Shown here piece by piece: positions 1 through 6,482 of a stretch of 64,000 nt of DNA. The position numbers and the translations under genes are program-made. The stretch is from Betaproteobacteria bacterium. Its GTDB lineage: Bacteria > Pseudomonadota > Gammaproteobacteria > Burkholderiales > UBA6910. The notes under the pieces are model-generated. The model was not told where the DNA came from, searched no databases, and saw only the letters and a program-made list of their open reading frames with translations. The DNA lies in NCBI GenBank assembly GCA_016183615.1, contig JACPEG010000028.1:1-64000 (forward strand). Reading direction: 5' to 3'. Position 1 is the first letter of the stretch, and every line of letters begins with the position of its first letter.

Positions 1-93
1 AAGATTCGTGTCATCCAGCGACGTGCATACGGACTGCGCGACGAAGAATACCTGCGGCTCAAGATTCTGACTTGCATGCTGCCCGTGCTCTAA
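1..93 (+). CDS. ISL3-type transposase, C-terminal end (5' truncated by window)
   Basis: The frame starting at base 1 stays open for 30 codons and stops with TAA at 91-93. The visible residues include RRAYGLRDEEYLRLKI, which matches the conserved C-terminal tail of ISL3-family DDE transposases. Only this tail is in the window, so the catalytic residues and the integrity of the gene cannot be judged. It is followed directly by a candidate IS end and by a block of REP-like palindromes. The family call rests on the tail motif alone. Confidence 0.6.
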   Translation, partial: KIRVIQRRAYGLRDEEYLRLKILTCMLPVL

Positions 94-131
94 AATGACA
101 CATAATCACCAACTCGATTTCCCGAAGACCC
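94..131. mobile_element. Candidate right end of the ISL3-type element
   Basis: Directly after the transposase stop lies an A/T-richer stretch ending in a block that runs TCGATTTCCCGAAGACCC. ISL3-family termini usually read GG(G/C)TCTTC on the opposite strand, and the reverse complement here begins GGGTCTTCGGGAAATCGA. The other terminus is outside the window, so the inverted repeat and an 8-bp target duplication cannot be verified. Confidence 0.4.
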
Positions 132-149
132 ATTTTACTTCGGCGGGGC

Positions 150-385
150 GTAGGAGGGGATTTATCCCCGACCGAGGTCGCGAATGAATTCGCTCCTACG
201 GGGCGGCTGGGCAATCGTGGTGTTGTAGGAGGGGATTCATCCCCGACATAACCGGCATTCCCGCCGGAGGTCGCGAATGAATTCGCTCCTACGGGGCGGC
301 TGGGCAATCGTGGTGTTGTAGGAGGGGATTCATCCCCGACATAACCGGCATCCGCCACCGGGGTTGCGAATAAATTCGCTCCCAC
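150..385. repeat. Three REP-like palindromes in tandem
   Basis: Three copies (150-199, 225-292, 318-385) each start with GTAGGAGGGGAT and end with the near-complement ATTCGCTCC(T/C)AC, so each can fold into a hairpin. Copies 2 and 3 start 93 bp apart, and the same 25-base spacer separates copies 1/2 and 2/3, so the unit spread by tandem duplication. A fourth member with the same GTAGGAG/CTCCTAC ends lies at 17578-17636. The stretch 386-502 holds nothing recognisable. Confidence 0.8.
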
Positions 386-502
386 TTTCATTGCAGGACC
401 CGAAGGAGGGACGGCGGACACAGCCCGCCCTAGGCGGCCGGGCGGGGGTGAGCAGCGGGCACAGCCCACCCTCGCTGCCGGCAGGACCGCAGCGGTTGCC
501 CG

Positions 503-1213
503 TCACAGCTTGATGTAGGAGTAGCCTTCCTCGGCCTGGAGCCGGGCGATCTCGACGATGCCGGAGGGGACCAGGACCGCCTCGGGGATCACGCGGTCGG
601 CCTGGATGTTGCGGCGCCCGAGCGTGTTGCCGCAGATGCGGAAATCGACTCCGCGGCTTTTCAGTTGCGCCACCGCGGGCTGGTAGGGGTCACCGGCCTT
701 GTCCCGGGCGCCGCTGATCAGGAAATCCACTCCACTGTTGTGGGCGACCACGACCACCCTGGTCCGGGGCGCGGCGTCGAGCAGGTTGGAAAGATTTCTG
801 AACGCCGTCGCCACGTCATCGCTGCTGTTGACGTGATAGACCAGCTTTCTTTCGGCCGGCGCCTGGGCCACCTGGGTCGGGGCGGGAGGCTGATGCACAG
901 TTACCCACGCCGTCACGGCAATCAGGAGCGCTGCGGCGGCCATGGCGGTGGCCGGCCAGGGCTGCAGCCAGGCCGGAATCCGGGTCCTGCCCTCCGCCGC
1001 GAGCCGCGTGCGCAGCGCCTGGCGCAATCCCGCCGGCGCCGCGTGGTAGCGCGCCTTGCCGGTGACCGCGCTTCGCAGCGCCTGCTGCCCGGTAAAGCGC
1101 TCGCGGCAGGCGGCGCACTCCCGCAGGTGATCCTCCAGCGCGAGGGCGCTGGCGAGATCCAGCTCTCCGTCCAGGTAGCCGTGCAGCAGCCGGTTGGTTT
1201 CAACGCATAGCAT
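503..1213 (-). CDS. Anti-sigma factor: zinc finger, one TM helix, DsrE-like C-terminal domain
   Basis: This 236-residue protein has three parts. Residues 1-40 form a zf-HC2/ZAS domain (C3, then H29-x3-C33-x2-C36), the usual binding module for an ECF sigma factor. Residues about 87-106 form one hydrophobic helix. Residues about 122-236 form a DsrE-like domain with a single cysteine (C194 in RICGNT) and the ending VPSGIVEIARLQ. The separate DsrE protein encoded at 1915-2382 has the matching segments ACQNTM and VPAGIVEIINKQ. The expected topology puts the zinc finger in the cytoplasm and the DsrE domain in the periplasm. The gene overlaps the end of the sigma gene by 14 bases, so the pair is co-translated. 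Domain identity is seen directly; a sensing role for the DsrE part is inferred. Confidence 0.85.
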   Translation of the reverse strand: MLCVETNRLLHGYLDGELDLASALALEDHLRECAACRERFTGQQALRSAVTGKARYHAAPAGLRQALRTRLAAEGRTRIPAWLQPWPATAMAAAALLIAVTAWVTVHQPPAPTQVAQAPAERKLVYHVNSSDDVATAFRNLSNLLDAAPRTRVVVVAHNSGVDFLISGARDKAGDPYQPAVAQLKSRGVDFRICGNTLGRRNIQADRVIPEAVLVPSGIVEIARLQAEEGYSYIKL

Positions 1214-1748
1214 TTGTCTTTTCCTTGCCCAGTCGTTTCAGGATCGCCTCCTGCAGCAGCCGGCGCCCGCGGGCGAGCCGCGACATCACCGTGCCGATGG
1301 GGATGTTCGCCACCAGCGCGATTTCCCGGTATGAGAGCCCCTCCAGCTCCCGCAGCACCAGCGCTTCCCGGAACTCGACCGGCAGCCCGGCGAGCGCGGC
1401 GTTCACCAGTTCCCGGTCGACGCTCTCCATGGCCGCCGCTTCGGGAGTGGGTCCCGGCGCGATCAGTTCCTCGCCGTGCAGCTCCTCGTCGAGCACCTCC
1501 ATGATTCCCGGCGGGCGGTTTCGCCCGTGGAGCGTGAAGCAGGCGTTGCGGACGATGGCGAGAAACCACGCTCTTGCGTCGTCGCCCCGCAGCGAATCGA
1601 AGAACTTGTAGGCCCGGAGGAACGCCTCCTGCACGGCATCCCTCGCATCGTCCTCGTCGCGGGTGAGCCAGCACGCCAGGTTATGGGCGGCGTCCAAGTG
1701 GGGCAGGACCAGCCGCTCGAAGCGCCGGCACCGGTCGTTCGCTGCCAA
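1200..1748 (-). CDS. ECF-type RNA polymerase sigma factor
   Basis: The protein is 182 residues, typical for ECF sigma factors. Region 2 is visible around DARDAVQEAFLRAYKFFDSL, and region 4 around FREALVLRELEGLSYREIA followed by IPIGTVMSRLARGRRLL, the helix-turn-helix that reads the -35 box. The acidic linker (EVLDEELHGEELI) is ordinary. The start is an ATG preceded on the minus strand by AGGAGGAG. It is co-transcribed with the membrane anti-sigma factor and is divergent from a dsrE-like/soxB-like pair. A matched promoter motif upstream of both units suggests that it activates its own operon and the divergent one. Confidence 0.92.
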   Translation of the reverse strand: MAANDRCRRFERLVLPHLDAAHNLACWLTRDEDDARDAVQEAFLRAYKFFDSLRGDDARAWFLAIVRNACFTLHGRNRPPGIMEVLDEELHGEELIAPGPTPEAAAMESVDRELVNAALAGLPVEFREALVLRELEGLSYREIALVANIPIGTVMSRLARGRRLLQEAILKRLGKEKTNAMR

Positions 1749-1760
1749 GCTTTCTCCTCC

Positions 1761-1792
1761 TATAAGACTGCCGCAGCGGCCATTTTATTCCC
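1761..1792 (-). promoter_or_regulatory. Candidate ECF promoter of the sigma/anti-sigma operon
   Basis: Read on the minus strand, GGGAATAAAAT (1792-1782) is followed by CAGTCTTATA (1770-1761). The first base of CAGTCTTA lies 22 bases after the first base of GGGAATAAA. The forward promoter at 1811-1840 has the same element and the same 22-base offset. The ribosome-binding site AGGAGGAG follows at once, so the 5' leader would be short. The assignment rests on the divergent symmetry and not on a known consensus for this sigma group. Confidence 0.55.
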
Positions 1793-1806
1793 GCATCCCC
1801 GAGACA

Positions 1807-1840
1807 GTCCGGGAATAAATCCCGGACCCGGGCGGTATTA
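1807..1840 (+). promoter_or_regulatory. Candidate ECF promoter of the dsrE-like/soxB-like operon, with inverted repeat
   Basis: GGGAATAAAT (1811-1820) is followed 22 bases later by CGGTATTA (1833-1840), mirroring the promoter of the sigma gene. The -35-like box also sits inside a perfect 8-bp inverted repeat, GTCCGGGA and TCCCGGAC with a 5-base spacer (1807-1827), absent from the minus-strand promoter. That palindrome could be an operator. It also resembles the core of the REP hairpins near base 150, so a repeat origin is not excluded. Confidence 0.5.
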
Positions 1841-1914
1841 ATGGGCAATGGCGCCTGCTGTCCTATTGGCGCCAGCGTAACAGAATTCCAGTCCACGACT
1901 AATAGGAGGAGACC

Positions 1915-2382
1915 ATGCTGCGAAGCAAAATCGCCGTTGTACTGTTGTCGGGCGCCCTGGGCTCGATGGGCTTCCATTCGATTGCCTGGGCCGGCGCCGA
2001 GGCCGCGAAGGCTCCCGCGCAGGCCGCGTCTCAGGCCGTAAAGGAAAAGGTGGTGCTCCAGGTGAGCGATGGCGACCCCAAAACCTGGAACCAAGCCCTC
2101 AATGTGGTCAAGAACCTCCAGCAGGCCTACGGGAAGGACAAGGTGGACATCGAGGTGGTGGCCTTCGGCAACGGCATCGGGATGTTGAAGATGGACTCCG
2201 AGGTGGGCAACCGCGTCGGCGAAACCATCGACGGCGGGGCGAAGGTCTACGCCTGCCAGAACACCATGCGCGGGCGCAAGCTCACCAAGGAGGACATGCT
2301 TGCGACAGTGGGTTACGTCCCGGCCGGCATCGTCGAAATCATCAACAAGCAGCGCGAGGGCTGGGCGGTGGTCCGGCCCTGA
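1915..2382 (+). CDS. Periplasmic DsrE-family protein
   Basis: The product is 155 residues: an N-terminal signal peptide (about 1-27, hydrophobic core IAVVLLSGALGSMGF, then AWAGAEA) and a DsrE/DsrF-like domain (about 43-155). One cysteine, C114, sits in the motif YACQNTMRG, where DsrE-family proteins carry the residue that can bind a sulfane sulfur. The start follows AGGAGGAG at ideal spacing. It is the first gene of the operon divergent from the ECF sigma pair and lies 73 bases before the SoxB-like gene. A role in binding or handing over reduced sulfur in the periplasm is inferred from the family. Confidence 0.85.
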   Translation: MLRSKIAVVLLSGALGSMGFHSIAWAGAEAAKAPAQAASQAVKEKVVLQVSDGDPKTWNQALNVVKNLQQAYGKDKVDIEVVAFGNGIGMLKMDSEVGNRVGETIDGGAKVYACQNTMRGRKLTKEDMLATVGYVPAGIVEIINKQREGWAVVRP

Positions 2383-2455
2383 CCCGGGCGGCGGGGACGT
2401 CGTGGTGCTCAACCGGCGCCGCGGCGATAACGATTAGAACAGCAGGAGGAGCCTC

Positions 2456-4186
2456 ATGACTCGACATTTCGTGTCGTGCCTTGCCGTTGCCGCCCTCTGC
2501 GCCGTGACGGGTGCCGCCCGAGCCGGTGCGAGCGGCGAGATCACCCTCATCCACATCGGCGACATCCACGGGCACCTGGTGCCCCGGGTCAACCTGCGCA
2601 GCGACTCCAGCGGCAAGATGGAAGGCGGCCTCGCCCGCATGGCCGCGAAGATCCAGGAAATCCGCAAGGCGAGTCGCAGCAACCTGCTCATCAACACCGG
2701 CGACACCATCCAGGGCTCGGCCGAGGCGCTCTATACCCGGGGCCAGGCGCTGGTGGACGTGGTGAACCTGCTGGGGCTCGACGCCTATGCCCCCGGCAAC
2801 TGGGAGTTCGTTTACGGCACCGAGCGCTTCCTGGAGCTGTTCACCGGGGAGCGGCCCAAGGCCCCCTGGAACACCGTCGCCGCCAATGTCTATTACAGCA
2901 AGGCCGAGGAGGAGAAGGGCTCCCCCTATGCGGCGAAGGGCGGCCAGCGGGTGCTGCCGCCGTATCTCGTCCGGGAGATGGGCGGGCTCAAGGTGGGCAT
3001 CATCGGGCTCACCACCCGGCGCGGACCCCAGGTGGTCGGCCGCGCCGTCACCAAGGGCTTCCGCTTCACCAGCGGGGACGCCGAGCTGAAGGAGCTGGTG
3101 CCGCTGCTCAGGGAAAAGGAGAAGGTGGATCTCCTGATCCTGATCTCGGAACAGGAGCTGGCGAACAATGTCCGCATGGCGGAAGCCTATCCGGGAATCG
3201 ACGTGGTGCTCTCCTCCGACATGCACGAGGTGACCCGCAAGCCCATCGTGGCCAGGACCGGGACGCTGCTCATCGAGGAGGGGCAGGATGGCACCATGCT
3301 CGGGGAGCTCAGGCTGAAGGTGGAGAATGGCAAGGTGACCGCCTGGGACTGGAAGCCCCACGTCATCACCAGCGACCTCCGCGAGGACAAGCAGGTGGCG
3401 GCCAAGGTGGCGGAAGTGCGCCGGACCTTCCTTGCGGGAAAGCATTTCACCCGCCACGTGAACCCGTTCAACGGCTCGAAGCTCAAGCGGCCCATCGACA
3501 CGGTGGTGGGCTACACCATGCAGCCCCTGCACCGCTCCAACTTCTCCCGGGAGGAGATGCCGGCGCTGATCGAGGGCTCGTCCCACGATTTCCTGACGGA
3601 CGCCTTCCGCTATGAATGCCGCGCCGACATCGGCGCGATCCGCGGCTTCCGCTACGGGACCCACGTGGCGAAAGGCTCCCTCACCATGGAGGACCTCTAC
3701 CACTTCATTCCGATCGGGCCCCAGATTGCCTGCGGCACCATCAAGGGCCGCCAGCTCAAGAACCAGATCGAGAACTCGGCTTCCGGCAGCCTCGACCCGG
3801 ACATGACCAAGTGGACCGGCGGCTGGTTATTCAACTTCAGCGGCGTCACTTTCGATTTCGACCCCTGGAAACCCAGCGGCCAGCGCGCATCCAACATCCG
3901 GGTGCGCGGCGCACCCCTGAATCCCGACGCGGATTATAGCTACGCGTCCTACTGGTACGCGGCCGATCCGGATCTCATCAACGTGGTGCCCTCGAAGAAC
4001 ATCCGCGTGGTGAAGGACGAGGACGGCAGCCCCATGGACGGCACCGAATCCGTGGTGCGCTACATCCGCACCTGGCCGGAGCGCATGGTGCGCACCGACC
4101 TCAACCGCATCCGACTGCTGGAGCCGCTGCCCGCGGCCCGCTACGGCTTCCCGGAAATCCAGCCCCTGGCGGGCGCCAAGCGCTGA
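2456..4186 (+). CDS. Secreted SoxB-like metallophosphatase / 5'-nucleotidase superfamily protein
   Basis: The protein has 576 residues with a signal peptide (about 1-23, cleavage after ARA). The N-terminal metallophosphatase domain shows IGDIHGH (D36, H38), NTGDTIQGS (D83) and GNWEFVYG (N115, W116). The C-terminal domain contains GAIRGFRYGTH followed by LTMEDLYHFIPIGP, as in SoxB and 5'-nucleotidases. The Trp after N115 and the overall layout resemble SoxB thiosulfohydrolase. However, the SoxB signature DGGDTW is NTGDTI here, the LSHxG histidine is replaced (ISEQE, E232), and GGHxH reads SSDMH (D255, H257). A SoxB relative with altered metal ligands is the safest call. It is co-transcribed with the DsrE-like gene and ends in a strong terminator. 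Confidence 0.8.
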   Translation: MTRHFVSCLAVAALCAVTGAARAGASGEITLIHIGDIHGHLVPRVNLRSDSSGKMEGGLARMAAKIQEIRKASRSNLLINTGDTIQGSAEALYTRGQALVDVVNLLGLDAYAPGNWEFVYGTERFLELFTGERPKAPWNTVAANVYYSKAEEEKGSPYAAKGGQRVLPPYLVREMGGLKVGIIGLTTRRGPQVVGRAVTKGFRFTSGDAELKELVPLLREKEKVDLLILISEQELANNVRMAEAYPGIDVVLSSDMHEVTRKPIVARTGTLLIEEGQDGTMLGELRLKVENGKVTAWDWKPHVITSDLREDKQVAAKVAEVRRTFLAGKHFTRHVNPFNGSKLKRPIDTVVGYTMQPLHRSNFSREEMPALIEGSSHDFLTDAFRYECRADIGAIRGFRYGTHVAKGSLTMEDLYHFIPIGPQIACGTIKGRQLKNQIENSASGSLDPDMTKWTGGWLFNFSGVTFDFDPWKPSGQRASNIRVRGAPLNPDADYSYASYWYAADPDLINVVPSKNIRVVKDEDGSPMDGTESVVRYIRTWPERMVRTDLNRIRLLEPLPAARYGFPEIQPLAGAKR

Positions 4187-4206
4187 TTTTCTCCCTGCGA
4201 AGGAGC

Positions 4207-4232
4207 GGGCGGCCTCGGCCGCCCTTTTTTTT
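4207..4232 (+). terminator. Rho-independent terminator
   Basis: GGGCGGCC (4207-4214) and GGCCGCCC (4217-4224) form a perfect stem directly followed by eight T residues (4225-4232). It closes the dsrE-like/soxB-like operon. Confidence 0.9.
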
Positions 4233-4325
4233 CGCCTCGTCCGAGGGGTGGCCCGAAAGACCGGGGGATATCGCCTCTCCCCGGGGGCATCGGTGTCGAT
4301 TGAAAGGACGGTTGGGCCTTGCCAA

Positions 4326-5366
4326 CTAGCCGTCGAGCCGCCGGATCACCGCGTCGGCGAATTCGTGCGTCGTGGCGCTTCCGCCCAGGTCTCGCGTTCG
4401 CATGCCGTCCCGGACCAGGACGCGGTCGAGGGCGGTGCGAAGGCGCCGCGCGGAATCGGCGCGGTTTACGTGCTCCAGCATCAGGCACGCGGCCAGCATG
4501 AGGGCGACCGGATTGGCGATTCCTTTTCCCGCGATGTCCGGAGCTGAGCCATGAACCGCCTCGAAGATTGCGGCGCCTTCGCCGATGTTGGCCCCCGGCG
4601 CCATTCCCAGCCCCCCCACCAGGCCCGCGATCTCGTCGGACAGGATGTCGCCGAACAGGTTCGTGGTGAGGATCACATCGAACTGCCACGGATCCAGCAC
4701 CAGCTGCATCGCGCATGCGTCCACAATGCGCTCTTCCACTTGCACGCGGCCGGCGTATTCCTGCGCCACTTCTTTCGCGGCGTCCAGGAACAGGCCGGTA
4801 AGCGCCTTGAGGATGTTCGCCTTGTGAACGACGGTCACCTTCCTGCGGCCGTTGCGCACGGCGTAATCGAAGGCGAACCTGGCAATCCGCCGGCTGCCAG
4901 CCCGGCTGTTCACGCCCGATCCAATGGCCACAGCGTGCGGGTCCCCGTCAATGGGAATGTAATGCTCGAAGCCGACGTAAAATCCTTCGATGTTCTCGCG
5001 CACCAGAACGATATCGATGTTTTCGTAGCGCCCCCCCGGCACCATGGTACGCGCCGGACGGACATTGGCGTAGAGCTGAAACTCCTCCCGCAAGCGAACG
5101 TTCACGGAGCGATAGCCCCCGCCTACCGGCGTCGTCAGGGGGCCTTTGAGGGCGAGCCCCGTCCGCCGGATGCTGGCGAGGGTATCCTCCGGCAGCGGGT
5201 CGCCGCTCGCGGCCAGCCCGGCCATGCCGGCATGGCGCTCATCCCACGCGAACGGCGCGCCCAGGGCATCGAGGACGCGCACCACCGCCTCGAGGATCTC
5301 GGGGCCGATGCCGTCTCCCGGGATCAGGGTGGCGGGCAATACCCGGGTCTTGGCGCTGCCGCTCAT
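4326..5366 (-). CDS. Isocitrate/isopropylmalate dehydrogenase family protein, probably NAD-dependent isocitrate dehydrogenase
   Basis: The 346-residue protein has the beta-decarboxylating dehydrogenase fold: [11 protein letters not shown] near the N-terminus, RENIEGFYVGFEHYI, the metal-binding segment [16 protein letters not shown], and [18 protein letters not shown]. The substrate loop SVNVRLREEFQLYANVRP has the serine and basic residues of isocitrate dehydrogenases and lacks the leucine-binding pattern of LeuB, which is encoded separately at 53193-54257. The expected reaction is isocitrate to 2-oxoglutarate in the TCA cycle. The start at 5366 is preferred because AGGAGAG lies just upstream; an in-frame extension to 5471 has no ribosome-binding site. 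A related substrate such as homoisocitrate or tartrate is possible but less likely. Confidence 0.8.
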   Translation of the reverse strand: MSGSAKTRVLPATLIPGDGIGPEILEAVVRVLDALGAPFAWDERHAGMAGLAASGDPLPEDTLASIRRTGLALKGPLTTPVGGGYRSVNVRLREEFQLYANVRPARTMVPGGRYENIDIVLVRENIEGFYVGFEHYIPIDGDPHAVAIGSGVNSRAGSRRIARFAFDYAVRNGRRKVTVVHKANILKALTGLFLDAAKEVAQEYAGRVQVEERIVDACAMQLVLDPWQFDVILTTNLFGDILSDEIAGLVGGLGMAPGANIGEGAAIFEAVHGSAPDIAGKGIANPVALMLAACLMLEHVNRADSARRLRTALDRVLVRDGMRTRDLGGSATTHEFADAVIRRLDG

Positions 5367-5442
5367 TTGACTCTCCTGCTTTCCGATCATGAACGGTTGA
5401 CACTCGTTCGGGGTGAAGTTGGCCGCGCAGCCAATGATTGGC

Positions 5443-5471
5443 ATTATATGGAATTCCGATGATATTTTCAT
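5443..5471 (-). promoter_or_regulatory. Sigma-70-like promoter for the isocitrate dehydrogenase gene
   Basis: On the minus strand ATGAAA (5471-5466), a 17-base spacer and a perfect TATAAT (5448-5443) precede the start codon by about 75 bases. A second TATAAT on the plus strand (5472-5477) abuts it and could serve the ribbon-helix-helix gene. The two would form a compact divergent control region. Confidence 0.55.
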
Positions 5472-5506
5472 TATAATCTCATGAGCAACCCCGCCGATTG
5501 ATCGCC

Positions 5507-5704
5507 ATGGAAAACAAGACCGCCCGTTTGACGATCCTCATCGATCCGAGGAAGAAAGCCATCTTTGAAGACATTTGCGCGGAGCAGGATCTCACTCCCT
5601 CGCAGGTGGTCCGCAGGTTGATCCGGCAGTACATCGTCGAGCACGCCGGGGCACGCAGATTGCCGCGCTGGCTCTCGGTTCATTCCTCCGGGAAAAAGAG
5701 ATGA
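5507..5704 (+). CDS. Small ribbon-helix-helix DNA-binding protein (CopG/Arc-like)
   Basis: The product has 65 residues. It begins with the beta-strand segment TARLTILIDPRKKAIFEDIC, followed by a helix-turn-helix-like stretch, LTPSQVVRRLIRQYIVEHAG, and a basic tail. This is the pattern of MetJ/Arc ribbon-helix-helix regulators. No toxin-like gene is adjacent, so a free-standing regulator is more likely than an antitoxin. The ATG at 5507 is chosen over an upstream in-frame TTG (5498). The targets are unknown; the divergent isocitrate dehydrogenase gene is the closest candidate. Confidence 0.7.
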   Translation: MENKTARLTILIDPRKKAIFEDICAEQDLTPSQVVRRLIRQYIVEHAGARRLPRWLSVHSSGKKR

Positions 5705-5723
5705 GGCCGCCGGGGACAACAAA

Positions 5724-5755
5724 GACGCCCCGGTCGAGGCGTCGTTATTTTGTTT
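5724..5755 (+). terminator. Probable terminator after the ribbon-helix-helix gene
   Basis: GACGCC (5724-5729) and GGCGTC (5738-5743) pair around an 8-base loop and are followed by the T-rich run GTTATTTTGTTT. The stem is short, so termination may be partial. Confidence 0.5.
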
Positions 5756-5792
5756 CGCGTTCTTCTGGGCTTGTGTTCCCCGGCGGGATTCC

Positions 5793-6332
5793 ATGAGGCG
5801 AAAAGCAAAAGTCTCCATCTATTGCCATCACGCCGAAAGCAACGCAGCCCCCTGTCCATCGGAACTGCTGGTGCGGGAAGTGTGGGTCTATGAAGTGATC
5901 GGCAAGTCGACCCCGCGAGCGTTGAGGGCGATTCATCATGATCTCACGCCGAATGGCACGACCCGGACCGTGGCGCTGATGGTGGCCCCGGCGATCAGGG
6001 AGATCGGAACCGCCATGACGACCTGCAGGGAGCTGGTGAGCTATTGCAGCCTGTTCAATCATGAGCTATTCCTGTGCGGGGCCACCGGGGACACCCTGGA
6101 GCGTCTCCGTGCGGAAGGAGTCCTGGAGCGAATCAAGGAGGAGCGGATATTTCCGACCGCCGCGGAGATGGTGAGTTCGTTTGCGGTCGTCCAGCGGGCT
6201 ACCGCCCGGGCGTCGGGCGCCGACGTGCAGGACGCGCAACCGGCGGCCGGTCCGCCGGGCGCGGAGATTCGTGCCGCACCAGAACGGGTTCCGCCGTGCG
6301 CCGATTTGACAGAGGGACGCGGCAATCATTAA
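5793..6332 (+). CDS. Stand-alone STAS-domain-like protein
   Basis: The 179-residue protein is soluble. Residues about 29-128 resemble a single STAS domain as found at the C-terminus of SulP transporters and in anti-sigma antagonists: EVWVYEVIGKSTPRAL, then VAPAIREIGTAM, LFNHELFLCGATGDTLERL and EERIFPTAAEMVSSF. The usual phosphorylatable D-S/T-S/T-G is IREIG here, so control by serine phosphorylation is unlikely. The tail from about 135 is Ala/Pro-rich and apparently disordered. No SulP transporter or anti-sigma kinase is nearby. The function is unknown; the fold assignment is by eye. Confidence 0.5.
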   Translation: MRRKAKVSIYCHHAESNAAPCPSELLVREVWVYEVIGKSTPRALRAIHHDLTPNGTTRTVALMVAPAIREIGTAMTTCRELVSYCSLFNHELFLCGATGDTLERLRAEGVLERIKEERIFPTAAEMVSSFAVVQRATARASGADVQDAQPAAGPPGAEIRAAPERVPPCADLTEGRGNH

Positions 6333-6482
6333 ATAGCGGAAAGTGCCGAATACGTTCCAGCGTCAACAAGTACGCAACCAGAAGACCTGCCGTGATGTCC
6401 TCTTCGTATCGCGGGCCTGCGGCATCGGTTGGCATGCGTCCCGGCCCGTGACGTTTTCCCGGCGCCTGGCGTGAGTCGCGAG

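Noticed and set aside
150-385. A CRISPR-like array near the left edge
   Set aside because: The units are palindromic over their full length, the spacer is the same sequence each time, and no cas genes are near.
2456-4186. Canonical SoxB of a complete Sox system
   Set aside because: DGGDTW is replaced by NTGDTI, several metal-ligand positions differ, and no soxXYZACD genes are in the window.
4326-5366. A second leuB
   Set aside because: The substrate loop is of the isocitrate type and differs from the leucine-type loop of the leuB at 53193-54257.
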